DNA of 64,000 nt from Lepus europaeus (lineage: Eukaryota; Chordata; Mammalia; Lagomorpha; Leporidae), in contig NC_084837.1 in NCBI RefSeq assembly GCF_033115175.1, forward strand, positions 69,339,266 to 69,403,265, in the 5' to 3' direction. The notes under the pieces were generated by a model that saw nothing but the letters and a program-made list of their open reading frames with translations, searched no databases and had not been told where the DNA came from. The first letter of the stretch is position 1. Each line of letters begins with the position of its first letter. The position numbers were made by a program, and so were the translations under genes. Below, one piece after another: positions 23,401 through 34,789 of the stretch.

Positions 23401-25021
23401 GCCATCAGGTTGCACCGTGGCCTTCAGTAATGTGTACCCTCAATAGAGGTCTTCACAGTTTTAACCTATAAAACTTACCTCGTGTTTTCACAAACATCAT
23501 TTACTTTATTGCTAACAATAACGAAGTTAAAGATTATCTCAACATTAAGAGAGAGGAAACTGAAAATGCTTGGGATCGCAAAGCTAGGCAGAGTATCACC
23601 ACCTGTGCTGTTTGCACTTAGCTGATAAAATCATTAAATAGATGGTATGCAATTAATAATTTTTGGAAAGGAGATCTAGAATTCATGTTCTCCTGATTTT
23701 TTCTTTTTACTATTCCTTCCATTTCCTGTTTCAACCAGAGAATGATCTTCTAATCAGAGCAGGCCTTCCCAACCAGTGACTTTCACAGTCCCTCACAGGT
23801 ACAGGCTTACCAGAGACCAGTCCTCCGGGAAAGCAAAGGGAGGAAGTGCTAATTCAAGGCCAGAGTCCGTGCTGCAGTATGAAACATGTTGGCTTTCTAT
23901 TAAGCCCTCAAGGCTTACGGCTATTATGGACAGTCAGAAACCTTCACTGGATAGCCACAATCCTGTGGCCTTAAACCAAGAGCAACCTATCCCTTCCACA
24001 GCTGGGGACTGCCTGCATGCCAGGGTCTTTTTCCAGCTACCAAGCATTTGTAAGAGACTAGGAAAAAGATGAGGTTTTCTGCCTGTCTCTCTGTAACTTA
24101 CAGAATATCAGAGAAAGGAAAGTAGTAGAGGAAACTCAGGAGGCCAGAAGGGCAATTCAATCTCAGCTGAAAACTGCCCCAGACCCGACAGCTGACGTGG
24201 AATCCTGAGAGCTGGCTGGTGTGTTAAATATTCATCAAAAGCTAAACACCGCTTTTTCAACATTTGACTAAATAATAAAAGTATAGATGTGTCCCATCCC
24301 TATCTCGGCTGGCTCAGTTATATATACACTAAGTTACAGTTCTAATGGAGTCAGCTTGATAGATGAGGAAAGGATCCTTTGTAGTTTCCCCTGCTTTTCA
24401 TTTCCTCTTAACTTAACCATAAACTAAACGGATTCATAAAATGTTTATAGAGGGTAATAAAGTGATGTTTTTAATACAAAGGTTGCTTATGTAATTAAGC
24501 ATACACTCTATGACACTCTGTAATTTGAAATAGTTTGCATGAAATTAACAGATACTTATATCTATTTTATTTCTCCCTGCATTAATGACAAATAATAAAG
24601 GAAAAGAAAAAAATGAAGTTCCTGCCAACTCAAGAACCTACAATTCAGAAATCGAAACTGCAGACGATGCTAAAGACTTTATCTTTTTCTTGGAAATGTG
24701 CCATTAAATTTAATTAGATTTCTCATTTGACTTCTCTTCTCTCTCTCCTTCTGTGCTTTTCTCTCAATCTCTGTCTCTCTCCCCTAGACATTAGAAAATT
24801 TACGAGTTGTTTTAAAATGGCCTACTTTATATAACTGAAAAAGACTAACCATAATAAGAAAAAAAGTGGTTATTTTTATAGTGCTATAATTATTATATTA
24901 TAAACATTCTTGAAAGTCTTGTGACTTCAAAATTATGCTAACTATTGAATAATATCCTAATTCTGATATTACCCATACCCACTTTTCATGACCTTTCTAT
25001 CAGTAAATAAAAAGGAAAACT
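23401..25021. other. Unannotated stretch
   Basis: No recognised gene or repeat. The 98-codon frame at 23776-24072 has no identifiable domain. A TCTCTCTC-rich patch lies near 24735-24782. Confidence 0.4.
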
Positions 25022-25346
25022 CAGAGGCAGACGTTGCTGTGCAGTGGGTTAAGCCGCAGCTTGGGACACCCAGATCCCATTATCAGAGTTCCTGGAATCC
25101 AGTCCTGGTTCTCCCTCTGAATCAGCTTCCTGTTAACGTGCACTTTGGGAGGCAGCAGGTGATGGCTTAAGTACTTGGGTCTCTACCACTCACATAGGAG
25201 ACCCACAGATGGAGCTCCTGGCTCCTGGCCTCCGCCTGACCCTGCCCGGGCTGTTGCAGGCACTTGAAGAGTGAAACAGCAAGACACTTTCTCTCTCTTT
25301 CTCTCTCTCTTCCTCTCTCTTTCAAATAAATAAATAAATTTAAAAA
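25022..25346 (+). mobile_element. CSINE, older subtype
   Basis: Head 'aggcagacgttgctgtgcag' with 'gggttaagccgcagcttggg', body 'tgatggcttaagtacttggg', CT tract, and a CTTTCAAATAAATAAATAAATTTAAAAAG tail. Confidence 0.92.
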
Positions 25347-26204
25347 GCAAAGAAGGAGGTAAATCTAAGAAAGGACATGCAAACCTTTTAAAAAAAAAAA
25401 AGGTGACTACTTAAAGAGATAAAATCACGTTTTAGTTTTCCAGATTTTTTTGTAAAGAGAATTGGAAGTGACCTAACAATTTTTTTTTACAGTATTTTAT
25501 CATCTAGCTGTCAAAATGTGATTTCTTTCACTGAAATGATCCACTCTCTATTGTATTTCATGTTAACATTTCAAATCAAGTAAAAAGACGATGTTCATAT
25601 TGTATGAGATAAGTAAGAGAAGAAACCATTGAACTGAATTTCCTCAAATTCACTTGGTCTTTAAAAGCAAATATTGATGATCAGAGCCTTAGGATACCTG
25701 ATTTTACATGGGAGAAAATGGTTAAAGTAATTTTGAATTTTTTTTCCTGATCTACACTACCCTAAGAAAAACCAAAGAGCATTTTAAAATAATGATTTTG
25801 GATAGTTTCCCAAGTTTTGAGGGCAGCCATCAGCATTTTCTGAACCAGTGGTGAACTGAAAGTATATGACTGAACAGTCAACTCAAAAAGATATTAGTAA
25901 GACAAGAGGAATCTGCAGTCCGTTTTCCTGTGTTTGTAAGCCTTGACTAGGGAGTGGGACTAACTTCTTCATTCCCCTGCCATGTGGTTTCGGTGTTGGA
26001 GGTCAGCGGCCGGCAGTGTGAAGGATGAAAGGTTCTCTCCCTGGCGCTCCTGAGCCCATCGACTGCACAAGGCAGGATTCACCTGCCTAACAAGAGGAAA
26101 ACGAGCTTTCCTCTCACTTCCTGGTGGATATTTGGCTCATTGAGATTTTACTCTGCTTCTCTCTAAGATTTACGTTTTCCCTGTCTACTAGCTATAATTA
26201 TAAC
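25347..26204. other. Unannotated stretch
   Basis: AT-rich until about 25900, then mixed. No coding or repeat signature I can support. Confidence 0.4.
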
Positions 26205-27000
26205 AATAATTTCTCATTTTCTTCTGGGCATCTTCTCATGAACACCATGCCAACACTTGAAACTCCACTTACTCAAAACCAAACTCAATTATCCCCTCAT
26301 GCAAATCTGTTCCACCGCCTGTGTCTTCATCTTGTATGATAAGTCAGTGTTTCTAAAATTCTGCCTAAGAAGCTGGGAAAACCCTGGGCCTCGTCTTGTC
26401 TGACACCCAAGCACCCAAGAGCTCTGCTGTGTCTTCTTGGGCATGTGCTTTCTTTTCTATTGTTTCCACTCCTAGTAGATCCATCTTTGGTTTTTGACCC
26501 CTGCACTAGCATCCGGACTGTTGAGGCCTCTTGGTTCTGTAAGCTGTTCTTCCCTCTGCTTTGAGAGCTATCTCAAAGCACAGCCGAGATTATAACATTT
26601 TCCTCAAAGATCTGTCTCTTCCAGGCACCTGAAAAAACATTCAGAGGCCAACTCATGCCAAGTCAGAAACTCCATACAATGATCGCATCCTGTTTTTGTC
26701 ACATCTCCCACTACTTGTCTCCAGGAAGTCATCCCCCAAATAAGCCGTGCCTGTGCTGTCCACTTTAACAATGTCTTCAATGCAGTCCCTACCTTTGGAT
26801 ACATTCCTTTTCAATGTCCCTGATCGAGCTCCTAGGACCCCATGTCATGAAGTCATTTACAGTCCTCTCTATTATCCATTGTTGCAGGTCCTAGTCCTCC
26901 ACAGCACTTTTCTTCTGCCTCTGGATTTAGTGTTTGCAGCATTCTGCCATGTGTGGGGTTAGCTCCTTGCACATCTGTCTCTCCAGTTAGGGTGCACGCT
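26205..27000 (+). mobile_element. L2 fragment, forward
   Basis: 'tcttctcatgaacaccatgcc', 'cttactcaaaaccaaactcaa' and 'atgcaaatctgttcc' follow the coding order of L2 ORF2 downstream of the RT (NMSKTELLIF-type segment). Later pieces ('acatctcccactacttgtctcc', 'cagcacttttcttctgcc') fit the L2 3' part. No intact frame. Confidence 0.5.
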
Positions 27001-27044
27001 CTCTCACTCATTATTCCATCCATCAGAAGTCTCCAGGGTTCCTG

Positions 27045-27190
27045 TCCCAGCTACTATTCTAGACAGCAATGATACAAAGGCCTAGTTTACTCTCTGAAGG
27101 AGCTCAGACTGGTACGTGACAAAGTATGTTAGTAAAGCCACGTGATGAGATAAATGCAATAAGGAAGTTCAAACAGCATAGAATGAGGAG
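27045..27190 (-). mobile_element. L2-type relic, reverse
   Basis: 'cagctactattctagacagc', 'tgatacaaaggcctagttta', 'ctctgaaggagctcagactgg', 'taaatgcaataaggaag' match the reverse L2-type order seen at about 2.1 kb and 34.1 kb. Confidence 0.45.
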
Positions 27191-28300
27191 ATAGTGTGAT
27201 AAGCACCAGACATAGTTCCCTAAGGCACAGCTTCAAGGTCTGGCTCTGCTATGTAACTAGGCTGTCATTAACAAATCTCACTTGCAAAAGGAAGATTCCT
27301 ACTACAGAATGTTCTATAAGAACCAAAATAAAAGTAGTGGATTCCCAGGTGGTCTAGCAGATCCACTCTCAATCCCTTTCTCCCCACTGTGTTCCCCCAG
27401 AGGCTGACCTTGAAGGACTGCACCTATAGACTACCTACCTTACACTTTGGCTCCCAGTGAGGTTAAACCCATGAGGAAAACCAGCAGGAGATCAGAAATA
27501 GGGAAGAGAGTAGCTTGTGATGTTTATTTCCTTAGCCCACGCCCTGTGGATCACCCAGGCTGAGATCCCTATAGATTACAGCTCCTACAACAATGGGGTG
27601 GTCTCCAACATTGTCTTTATATCTTCAGGTTCCACTAATCGCTCCTTTTTCTAAGGTGGTAAGGCGCCAGGGTGACTGGACCCTATGGCCTTTCCCTTCT
27701 TTACAAACAGTGCCTTTATGAAAGGCTCTTCAAATGACCCAAGTCTAGTGTGCCATCTGTTCCCTGCCAGGCCTCTGAATGATAAAACTGCTTTTCAAAT
27801 TTTAAGTTGCTGTCTACCTGCAAGGTATTTCTCATTTATCTCTGCACAGTGCTTTACACAAAGCAGATTGCTGCTATTAATAACAAAAGGTGAAATGAAT
27901 GTATGCAAGAACGAATGAGTGAATAATCCTGCCCCCTTCCACTTTAGTTACATTCTTGTGCTGGGGATATATCCTTGTCACCTTGATGGGATTTTATCAT
28001 GCTCTGATTTGATTGGGGAGGTCCCCATTCCCTTGGAGTTCACTGTCTCAGATTCACTGCAGAAAGATCTGCTTTTGGATGTTTTTAAGCAATTTAACTT
28101 GAAATGGTTAACTTTGTTTCCAAATTCTAGAAATACTATGTCCCCATTCTGCAGGCTTCACATTTACCTAATATCAGAATGGATTCTCTATTGGATTGCT
28201 TTTTTATAGTTTTTGTACGTTAATGAAAAGCTAACAACTAAGTCAAAAGCAAACATTTTTTCCTAGTACATTGAATCCAAGAGCACACTTTTAATAATTC
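27191..28300. other. Unannotated stretch
   Basis: A weak forward MIR-like patch near 27195-27290 ('gcttcaaggtctggctctgctatgtaact'). The two frames at 27685-27918 and 27919-28209 are adjacent but show no domain or splice support. Confidence 0.4.
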
Positions 28301-28621
28301 TTTTAAAAATTATGTTTATTTATTTGTTAAGCGGAGAGACAGAGTTACAGACAAATCTCCTATACCATGGTTCATTCCCCAAATGCCACCAACAACCAAG
28401 GTGGAGCCTGGCAGAAGCCAGCAGCCAGGAATTCAAAATAGGTCATCCACATGGTTATCAGAGATGCAAGTAATTGAGCCATCATTACCTGTTAGCTCCC
28501 AGGGTGTATATGAGCGGGAAACTGGAATGGAGTGTGGAGCCAGCACTGGAATCCAGGCACTATGATATGGGACTCAGACATCCCTTGTCGCAGTTTAATG
28601 GCTGAACCAAACACCAACCTC
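28301..28621 (-). mobile_element. CSINE, diverged, near full length
   Basis: Complemented tail 'tatgtttatttatttgttaa', a shortened GA tract, 'ctcctataccatggttcatt', ending with the head complement 'ggctgaaccaaacaccaacc'. Confidence 0.88.
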
Positions 28622-30280
28622 CAAAGAGAATCTTTAAGGTATTAAGAGCCAGAGTAAAGTAGTTTTTTCAGAGCATAAATAACGAACAGGGGGCAGATAA
28701 GTTTCTCTACTACTCCCTTTTATTTGACAATTGGACAATAGAACAGCCTACCCAAATCATGTATACAAAAAATAAATTGTAGGACTCAATAGTTTGATGT
28801 CTATGAGAGTTGAAATCATGACTGGTTAGATTTTATTATTAATTTATTTCCAGCCATTATAAACTCTCCTTGTTTGTTGAATCCCCATCTACCTCAACAA
28901 TAGGATAGGCATTTTCCTCTTATTTTTATATTTCAGTTACTGAGCTTGATGGCTTACAAATGAGAAACTGACCCACAGAAACTGACTTTAGAAAACATAC
29001 CTTTGAGTAAACATGTTTAATAGTATGCTTTGGTACTGAGTAGGTATTATTCATTAGCAAATAATTGCATAACTGGAATTCTTAATTAAAAATTGTGATG
29101 AGAAATGAATCTGTTTACTTTGTAATTATGGTCCAGAAATTCAGAAACATATTGGGGTAGTTTGTGAGTATAATTTCAAAGATTTTAACATAGCAAAAAC
29201 AACTCATACAACCTTCATACAGGACTCTTGGAGGAAAAATCACACATATACACACAATGTGTGCATGGATCTAAACTCAGTAAGATTTGAAAAGTCAACA
29301 ACTGAATACAACTATGACATAGAAATATTCTAATGTAATGAGTATCTGATATTGTTTAAAAAAAAAAAAAAAAACTCTAACTAGTTCTTCTGGACCTTTC
29401 TAGTTTTTCCAGAAAAGCTCTTTTCACTTTGTAATTGAAGCACAAAGTCAGACGATGGCAAATTCTATGAGGCTCCTTTTTTAGGCTTTCCTTAAAAGAA
29501 TACGTCTGAAGTGATTTTTCAACCTACATCAACAATTCAAGCTTCCTGAAGACAGCTACCAAGAAGGGCATCCTGGATGGATGGTGGAATCATGAATCAG
29601 TCAGTGTTTAAATCTACCTTAGTGGTTGGGGCCAACCTGGCAAGCAATTGATCATGAAAATTTAGAGGCCTGACTTGCTTTTGCTTGATGTCTGGCAGCT
29701 GACGATAGGTTCGAAGGTCAGAGGGATTTGGGGGAAAGGAAATCTTGGGCAGAACACTTTGTGGAACTAAGCAAAGTTTAGACAAACTGGAAGTCTCTCC
29801 CGAGCCGCCTCCTGGTACATAATGAAACCCTTGTAACTGGGACTGGCAGAGATCACATCTGCTGTCACCTTATTTGTGTCACTGATGACTCAGTAGTACC
29901 CTATCCAAGACCAGAGATTTTAATACTTGTTAGCCAAATGTATCACTCTGTGTCTTGCTGGGCCTTGCCACTGCACCACAGTTTAATAGGGCATTTGGTA
30001 TTTTAGACAATTCCTGTTATTACAGCTGAACACTAATAGTATTTGTTACTGATTTTACACCAGAATATCAACTTCTTGCTGTCCCAATACACATATTACC
30101 CTTCATTCCCCTTATATATTAGCAATATAATTTTCTATGAGTATAACCACAACATATTCAATGTTTAAAAAAAATAGTAAACATCCTATCTGAGAAGGTA
30201 AAGAAGAAAGAAAAAAAATGTATCCTTTGAGTGCTTTTATTTGGAAAGATAGAAATTACCCAGAATCCTATTCTTTTTTT
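28622..30280. other. Unannotated stretch with poly-A and one open frame
   Basis: A poly-A run at about 29358-29374. On the minus strand a frame from about 29870 to a stop at 29597 reads ...LPKISFPPNPSDLRTYRQLPDIKQ..., then after the stop about 19 more open codons. It looks protein-like but matches no family I know, has no clear splice acceptor, and carries no poly-A on its own strand, so it is left as unassigned. Confidence 0.35.
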
Positions 30281-30284
30281 GTAA

Positions 30285-30298
30285 CCAGTAGGTGGCAC
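30285..30298 (+). promoter_or_regulatory. Candidate CTCF binding site
   Basis: CCAGTAGGTGGCAC fits the CTCF core consensus CCASYAGRKGGCRS at every position. It lies about 80 bases upstream of a young CSINE. Occupancy cannot be judged from sequence, but a complete match is uncommon by chance. Confidence 0.5.
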
Positions 30299-30374
30299 TG
30301 GTGGTGCCTAGCAATCTACTTCTCATGAACAAAACATTTGCATGTAGAGTGCTTAGTGATTAATATTTTGGGGA

Positions 30375-30717
30375 GGGCCGGCGCCGTGGCTTACCAGGCT
30401 AATCCTCCGCCTTGCGGTGCCGGCACACCAGGTTCTAGTCCAGGTTGGGGCGCCGGATTCTATCCCGGTTGCCCCTCTTCCAGGCCAGCTCTCTGCTATG
30501 GCCCGGGAAGGCAGTGGAGGATGGCCCAAGTCCTTGGGCCCTGCACCCGCATGGGAGACCAGAAGAAGCACCTAGCTCCTGGCTTCGGATCAGCGAGATG
30601 CGCTGGCTGCAGCGGCCATTGGAGGGTGAAACAACGGCAAAAAGGAAGACCTTTCTCTCTGTCTCTCTCTCTCTCACTATCCACTCTGCCTGTCAAAAAA
30701 AAAAAAAAAAAAGGAAA
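30375..30717 (+). mobile_element. CSINE, young subtype
   Basis: Head GGGCCGGCGCCGTGGCTTAC close to the young consensus, an extra 'ttggggcgccggattctatc' segment seen in the youngest copies, 'gggtgaaacaacggcaaaaa', CT tract, 'ctctgcctgtc' and an 18-base poly-A. The young type is shared with copies at 34.5 and 52.7 kb. Open frames here are SINE-derived. Confidence 0.95.
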
Positions 30718-31446
30718 AAAGAATAAATCAGGTTTTAAAAAAAATATTTTTGGGAAAGTGTGGAAAATGGTGATCATATAGTTTAACCATTAACAGAAAT
30801 ATTTGCAGCTTAACCAATCAGTTTTATTGTAATAAATTTGCATGGTGTTAAACAAGTCTGTTTTTCTTACAGTTTCTGAATGATTCTGCTCAGTTATAAG
30901 GGTAAAAGAATACATAAAAATAATGAACAGAGGTTTAAACTATGCTGTAAATCTCATCTCAGAGATCCTGCCACTATATTTAAAGATAAACAAAAACTAT
31001 CAAAAAGTTAGAAATTGGAGCAGACATTTTTAGCCTAGCTTTGAGCATCTAATTGGAAGCTTTTCAATATTTTTGCTTCAAGACATGCTTGCTTAAACTT
31101 GTGGTCTTTATGTTTTTCATGGCATAGACTACTAATAGAAAGAAAATTAGGATTGAAAGCCAACAGACCTGTGTTAGAGTCTAGTCTTTACCAGCTCTAG
31201 GACTGAAAATCCTTTCAAGATAGCTAACATAACCAAGCCTGGGATGCTTTGTTCATAGATGGAGTCTCACTCAGAGACCTATCATGAGCATTAAGTGATA
31301 TTATTGTGTCTAGGCAGTATCTAGGGTGTAATTGGTGTCCAGCTAAGTTCCTTCTCCCTTTGTTGGTGTGAATTTTAATATTGCTTGAAGCAAAAATAAG
31401 ATTAGGTAGGCAGGCTTGCACTTTTTTTTGTTTGTTTGTTTTTGAA

Positions 31447-31743
31447 AAAAGACTGATTTATTTAATGAAAGGCAGAGTTAGAGAGAGGGAGAGAGAGAGA
31501 AAGATCTTCATTCTACTGGTTCACTCCCCAAATGGCTGCAATAGCCAGCTCTGGGCCAGTCCAAAGCCAGGAGCTAGGAACTTCCTCTGGGTCTCCTGAG
31601 CGGGTTCAGGGGTCCAAGCACTTGGGCCATCTTCCACTACTTTCCCAGGCCATATCAGAGAGCTGGATTGGAGATGGAGCAACCAGTTCTCAAACCGGTA
31701 CCCATATGGGATGCTGGCACTTGCAGGCACAGTGCCCACCCCG
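31447..31743 (-). mobile_element. CSINE, near full length
   Basis: Complemented tail 'gactgatttatttaatgaaag', GA tract, 'aatggctgcaatagccagct', 'tccaagcacttgggccatct', 'tacccatatgggatgctggc', ending near the head complement 'gcacagtgcccaccccg'. Confidence 0.93.
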
Positions 31744-32004
31744 AGGTTTGCTTTTAAAAACAAATTTTAAAGTATATTTTTTGAAAGCAGATGAAAGGTT
31801 TTAATTCTCTACTACTTTCTTTTGTTAAGGCATTATAGTAATTACAACATATTATTCAGCCCCAATTCTTCAAGGTCAGAAGCATGGTCACTGTAAATTT
31901 GTGAAGATCACTCAGTCAAGAATTTGGGGTCTTAGCTTCCTTTTTACTGAGATGTAAGCTGGCACTCCTCTCTCCTATGTATTCCTTTCTAAAGCACATG
32001 TAAG

Positions 32005-32299
32005 AGGGCCACTGCCATGGCTCAGTAGGCTAATCCTCTGCCTGTGGTGCCAGCATCCCACACGGGTGCCGGTTCTAGTCCCGGCTTCTCCGATCCAGCT
32101 CTCTGCTATGGCCTGTGCACCCGAGTGGGAGACCCAGAAGAAGGTCCTAGCTCCTGACTTCCCATCAGCTCAGCTCCAGCCATTTCAGCCATTTGAGGAG
32201 TGAGCCAGCAGATGGAAGACCTCTCTCTGTGTGCTTCCCTCTCACTGTCTGCAACTCTACCTCTCAAATAAATAAAATAAAATCCTTTTTAAAAAATGT
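32005..32299 (+). mobile_element. CSINE with target-site duplication
   Basis: Head 'gagggccactgccatggctcag', 'gtgccagcatcccacacggg', an internal deletion around 'ggcctgtgcacccgagtggg', 'gagtgagccagcagatggaag', CTCTCAAATAAATAAAATAAAATCC tail. Direct repeats ACATGTAAG at 31996-32004 and 32300-32308. Confidence 0.93.
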
Positions 32300-32639
32300 A
32301 CATGTAAGCACAGTTAAGTCATACTGGCCGACTTGGTGTCCTTTTATACCACCCTCCTTCCAGAAAGTTTATTTCACTTTTGTTCAAAAGATCCTTGAGA
32401 AGATGGTGATAACATTCAGATCTCTTGTTTATTTTCTAAAGGGCTCATGTTATTAGGGGTTGTTTGCTCTTCATCTTTCTGATAGAAGTAACAATATATT
32501 TTGTAAAAGCCTGATTTTGATTTCGCTTGAGCATTCAGTGTCTTTCCACACAGTGGCACCTGCAGAGTCATTAGCAAAATTAGATAAATACCTGATTTAT
32601 TATTTCTGCAAATGTGTGGTGCATTCCCTTTGCTTAGAG

Positions 32640-33075
32640 TGAAAACCAAAAATTATTCACACTAAGGTAAAGTAATCAAAATTACTAAAAAAGCACATTT
32701 TTATCACTCCAAACATAAGCCTAGCTGTGGTGGTATACTATCATACTACATAATAATAGAAATGAATTATGTCAGTAAAATCTTGAGGTTTAAGATTTAC
32801 CATGATAAATATTTTTCATTAAAGTGAAATATCTTGGCAGAGTCACTTTCATATGCATACTGTTGACACAAGGAGGCCAGCTGTGCCTATGCAGATGCTG
32901 AGATTTGGGTCTATATTATTAATGATTTATCGTGTCATGGAGAGCTCAGATTAGTTTTGAAAGCAATCCCTTGCCACAAAAGCACTTACTTTTTGTAATG
33001 TGCGAATGCAAGGAATACTATATGTACATTCCAAATTAAAGCAATCACAGAAGCTGCTGCTACCTTTGAAATTTC
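32640..33075. other. Repeat-free AT-rich stretch
   Basis: No transposon signature and no open frame. It contains several homeobox-type cores (ATTA/TAAT) and 'gcatactgttgacacaagg'. It could be a conserved non-coding element, but that requires cross-species alignment. Confidence 0.25.
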
Positions 33076-33419
33076 AAAACTTTTTTTTTTATTTTGAAAC
33101 ATGGACTTCTACATCCTAAACTATATGATCCATTAAAATTCACACAAAGTGATATTTCATATCAACTATATAGCGAGTAGTGTGTGTGCCTAAATTAATA
33201 GACATACGCACACATATAAGGGAATGGAGGAGAGGGAATGGGACAACATTTATTTCAAACCTATTGTGTACCATGCAGTTTTGTCCTGAGTCTCTCATTT
33301 AACGTGAGGCTGGAGTGATTAAGCTTCTAATCCAGTGCTGCAGAATTCCAGGATTCCACTGCCTTCAAGGCATCCATAAAAACCTGGTCTACTGTTCATT
33401 CTGGGCTTGCTGTGCTCCA

Positions 33420-33605
33420 TGTCAGATGCTAAACACTTCACATCACATTCAGTCTTCATAACATCCACTTGAGGTATTGTTATTATCATCTCTGTTTTAC
33501 AGGTCAGAAGACTGGAACACAGTGTGGTTAAATAAATTACCCCAGGTCACAAATCTAGTGAGGAAAGTGTGTATTCGCATCCCGGCTGTCTAATATTCCA
33601 ATGAC
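33420..33605 (-). mobile_element. MIR relic, reverse orientation
   Basis: 'gatgctaaacacttcacatca', 'cttgaggtattgttattatca', 'ctgttttacaggtcagaaga', 'gttaaataaattaccccagg', 'tcacaaatctagtgagg' are reverse MIR landmarks in the right order. Confidence 0.8.
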
Positions 33606-33649
33606 TTCACTATTAACTACTGCTGCTAACTATGCCCTTGCTATTAACC

Positions 33650-33850
33650 ATTGCAATTTAGTAAGAAGTAGGATTCAAATCCTACTTAGTTACTATCTGT
33701 GTGACATTGGGCAAGTCACTTAAAATCCATAAGCCACCTATAAAATGATAATAATAATAGCATTTACTTTGTAGAATTGTTGTGAGTTAACATTTATAAA
33801 ATGCTCAGAAAAGAGCTTGGCACATATTTTGTACTAACCCTTTATTTAAT
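33650..33850 (+). mobile_element. MIR relic, forward
   Basis: 'ttcaaatcctacttagttac', 'tgtgtgacattgggcaagtc', 'acttaaaatccataagcc', 'ataaaatgataataataatag', 'ttgtagaattgttgtgagtta', 'atgctcagaaaagagcttgg'. This is one of the best preserved MIR copies in the window. Confidence 0.88.
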
Positions 33851-34059
33851 ATTCATAATAGTTAAGCAGCTGTACTTTCTATTGATTGATACTTTTTTAT
33901 GGACAATTACTTGCAGAAATTCTTGAAAATTTTTGGATAACTTTTATGCTTAAAGTTAGATTATAAATTAATTGCTACTTATCACTGATGGGAGCATATT
34001 TAGATAACACTAAAGCATAATCTAGATTTCCTTTCTGGGCATGATAAAAGTCCAATATC

Positions 34060-34330
34060 TCCATTTATTCATTTGTTCACCCATTTAACATTATTATGCC
34101 CAGGGGACACTTGGTAAATAAATCCCTGCTCTGGAGGGGCGTTCAACCTAGAGATGACTACATTGTCTGATATAGCGTAGAAAGAGAGCGTGAGAAAGTT
34201 GTAGGTTCTATGACCAGACCTGTGCTCGTGTTTGCTGAGTGCACTGAGCTAGGCACTGGGACTGTCCAGGTAAACGGTTCCCCTGCCGCTAGCCAGTGTC
34301 CAGTGGGAAGACATCCTTAGCAGATTCCTT
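34060..34330 (-). mobile_element. L2-type relic, reverse
   Basis: 'ttattcatttgttcacccat', 'ttatgcccaggggacacttgg', 'atccctgctctggagggg', 'aacctagagatgactaca', followed by 'ctgagctaggcactgggact'. This matches the reverse L2/MIR-tail arrangement. Confidence 0.45.
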
Positions 34331-34484
34331 GCTGTCCTACATTATATCAGGGATCTTGTTAGAGGAGCATAGGAGAGAGGCACTTACACCCAACCCAGAG
34401 CTGGCAGGATAACAGACTTGTGGACATTGTCAACCAATTATTGTGTTAAAAGTACAAGAAGCCAGAAATTAAACTGCATTAGAT

Positions 34485-34776
34485 GGGGCCGGCGCCGTGG
34501 CTCACATGGTTGGTCCTCCGCCTGCGGCGCCAGCATCCCATATGGGCACTGGGTTCTGGTCCCGGTTGCTCCTCTTCTAGTCCAGCTCTCTGCTGTGGCC
34601 CAGGTGCTTGGGCTCCTGCACCCGCATGGGAGACCAGGAGGAGGCGCCTGGATCCTGGCTTTGAATCGGTGCAGCGCGCCTGCTGTGGCTGCCATTTGGA
34701 GGGTGGACCAACGGAAGGGAGACCTTTCTTTCTGTCTCTCTCTCTCAACTCTGCCTATCAAATTAAAAAAAAAAAA
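34485..34776 (+). mobile_element. CSINE, young subtype with 13-base target-site duplication
   Basis: Head GGGGCCGGCGCCGTGGCTCA identical to the young-type head, 'gcctgcggcgccagcatccc', 'gggtggaccaacggaaggga', CT tract, 'actctgcctatcaaatt' and poly-A. The 13-base direct repeat AAACTGCATTAGA lies at 34471-34483 and 34777-34789. The pre-insertion site has a TTAAAC context, as expected for L1 endonuclease. Confidence 0.97.
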
Positions 34777-34789
34777 AAACTGCATTAGA

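Noticed and set aside
29358..29374. Poly-A run as the 3' end of a processed pseudogene
   Set aside because: No coding sequence is recognised on the + strand upstream. The protein-like frame nearby is on the opposite strand, so the A-run cannot be its tail.
30338..30781. 147-codon frame and its opposite-strand partners
   Set aside because: Entirely within a young CSINE and its poly-A. Similar frames recur in other CSINE copies.
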